Assembly: GCA_001971685.1 (NCBI GenBank)
Contig: CP019326.1
Coordinates: 2,666,001 to 2,730,000 of the forward strand
Source of the DNA: Halomonas sp. 1513
GTDB taxonomy: Bacteria; Pseudomonadota; Gammaproteobacteria; Pseudomonadales; Halomonadaceae
DNA: 64,000 nucleotides
Reading direction: 5' to 3'
Below are positions 63,918-64,000 of the stretch, piece by piece. Below the pieces are notes generated by a model that was not told the origin of the DNA, made no database searches, and saw only the letters and a list, made by a program, of their open reading frames with translations. Position numbers and translations under genes: made by a program. The number at the start of each line of letters is the position of its first letter. The first letter of the stretch is position 1.

Positions 63918-64000
63918 TCACGACGCCGTGCCGCCTACCGTGAGCTCGTCGAGTTTCAAGGTCGGCTGGCCGACGCCCACCGGCACGCCCTGCCCCTCCT
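63918..64000 (-). CDS. tldD: TldD, metalloprotease subunit, C-terminal end
   Basis: Partial gene at the right edge; the last 26 codons are seen and end EGQGVPVGVGQPTLKLDELT then VGGTAS, matching the very conserved C-terminus of TldD. TldD is the zinc-bearing partner of PmbA. Too short for motif analysis; identification rests on this tail and on pmbA nearby. Confidence 0.85.
   Translation of the reverse strand, partial: EGQGVPVGVGQPTLKLDELTVGGTAS

Overview
The window is a contiguous piece of chromosome from a high-GC gammaproteobacterium. Proteins are acidic, GC at third codon positions is very high, and the gene order closely follows the Pseudomonas/E. coli plan. I think a Halomonas-type organism (Halomonadaceae, Oceanospirillales) is most likely. 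That placement is inferred from protein style and from a dispersed structured repeat, not from a database search. Nearly all of the window is housekeeping core genome: cell envelope, division, respiration, ribosome and PTS-Ntr. I see no prophage, transposase, integron, CRISPR array or tRNA gene.

Layout. (1) 1-6.3 kb: msbA (partial), exbD, exbB and comEC on the minus strand, a DUF2062 membrane protein, then lolD and a LolC/E-type permease. (2) 6.4-8.5 kb: the aguA-aguB agmatine-to-putrescine pair with its own promoter, then a structured repeat. (3) 8.6-14.1 kb, minus strand: Nudix/ThiE-like fusion, argJ, secA, and a small exported protein in the secM position; dciA (DUF721) is divergent. (4) 14.7-32.3 kb, minus strand: the division/cell-wall (dcw) cluster, read as rsmH-ftsL-ftsI-murE-murF-mraY-murD-ftsW-murG-murC-ddl-ftsQ / ftsA-ftsZ / lpxC. 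mraZ is absent, and the cluster head lies directly behind rnpB (RNase P RNA). (5) 33-37.4 kb: rsmI, then lpoA-yraN-diaA-dolP. (6) 37.4-42.4 kb, minus strand: sspB-sspA, petC-petB-petA (cytochrome bc1), rpsI-rplM. (7) 42.5-46.6 kb: zapE, zapG, a NIF3-family gene, algW/degS-like protease. (8) 46.6-53.5 kb, minus strand: mlaF-E-D-C-B, then ibaG-murA-hisG-hisD. (9) 53.7-61.9 kb, plus strand: yrbG-kdsD-kdsC-lptC-lptA-lptB, rpoN-hpf-ptsN-rapZ-npr. (10) 61.9-64 kb: pmbA, darP, a REPIN-like inverted pair, and the 3' end of tldD.

How the genes work together. Most products build or police the envelope: peptidoglycan precursors (murA to murG, ddl, mraY), the divisome (ftsA, L, I, Q, W, Z, zapE, zapG), LPS (lpxC, msbA, kdsC, kdsD, lptABC), lipoprotein sorting (lolD and permease), lipid asymmetry (mla), secretion (secA) and stress sensing (algW).

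Most interesting points. The secM-position protein ends in a motif matching the E. coli SecM arrest core (R-x-G-P-x-R-L). Two -24/-12 sigma-54 promoter sequences stand in tandem upstream of rpoN itself. Two copies of a structured intergenic repeat show compensatory stem changes and A(N)GGA hairpin loops. The dcw cluster has lost mraZ and has an unusual 205-bp regulatory gap between ftsQ and ftsA.
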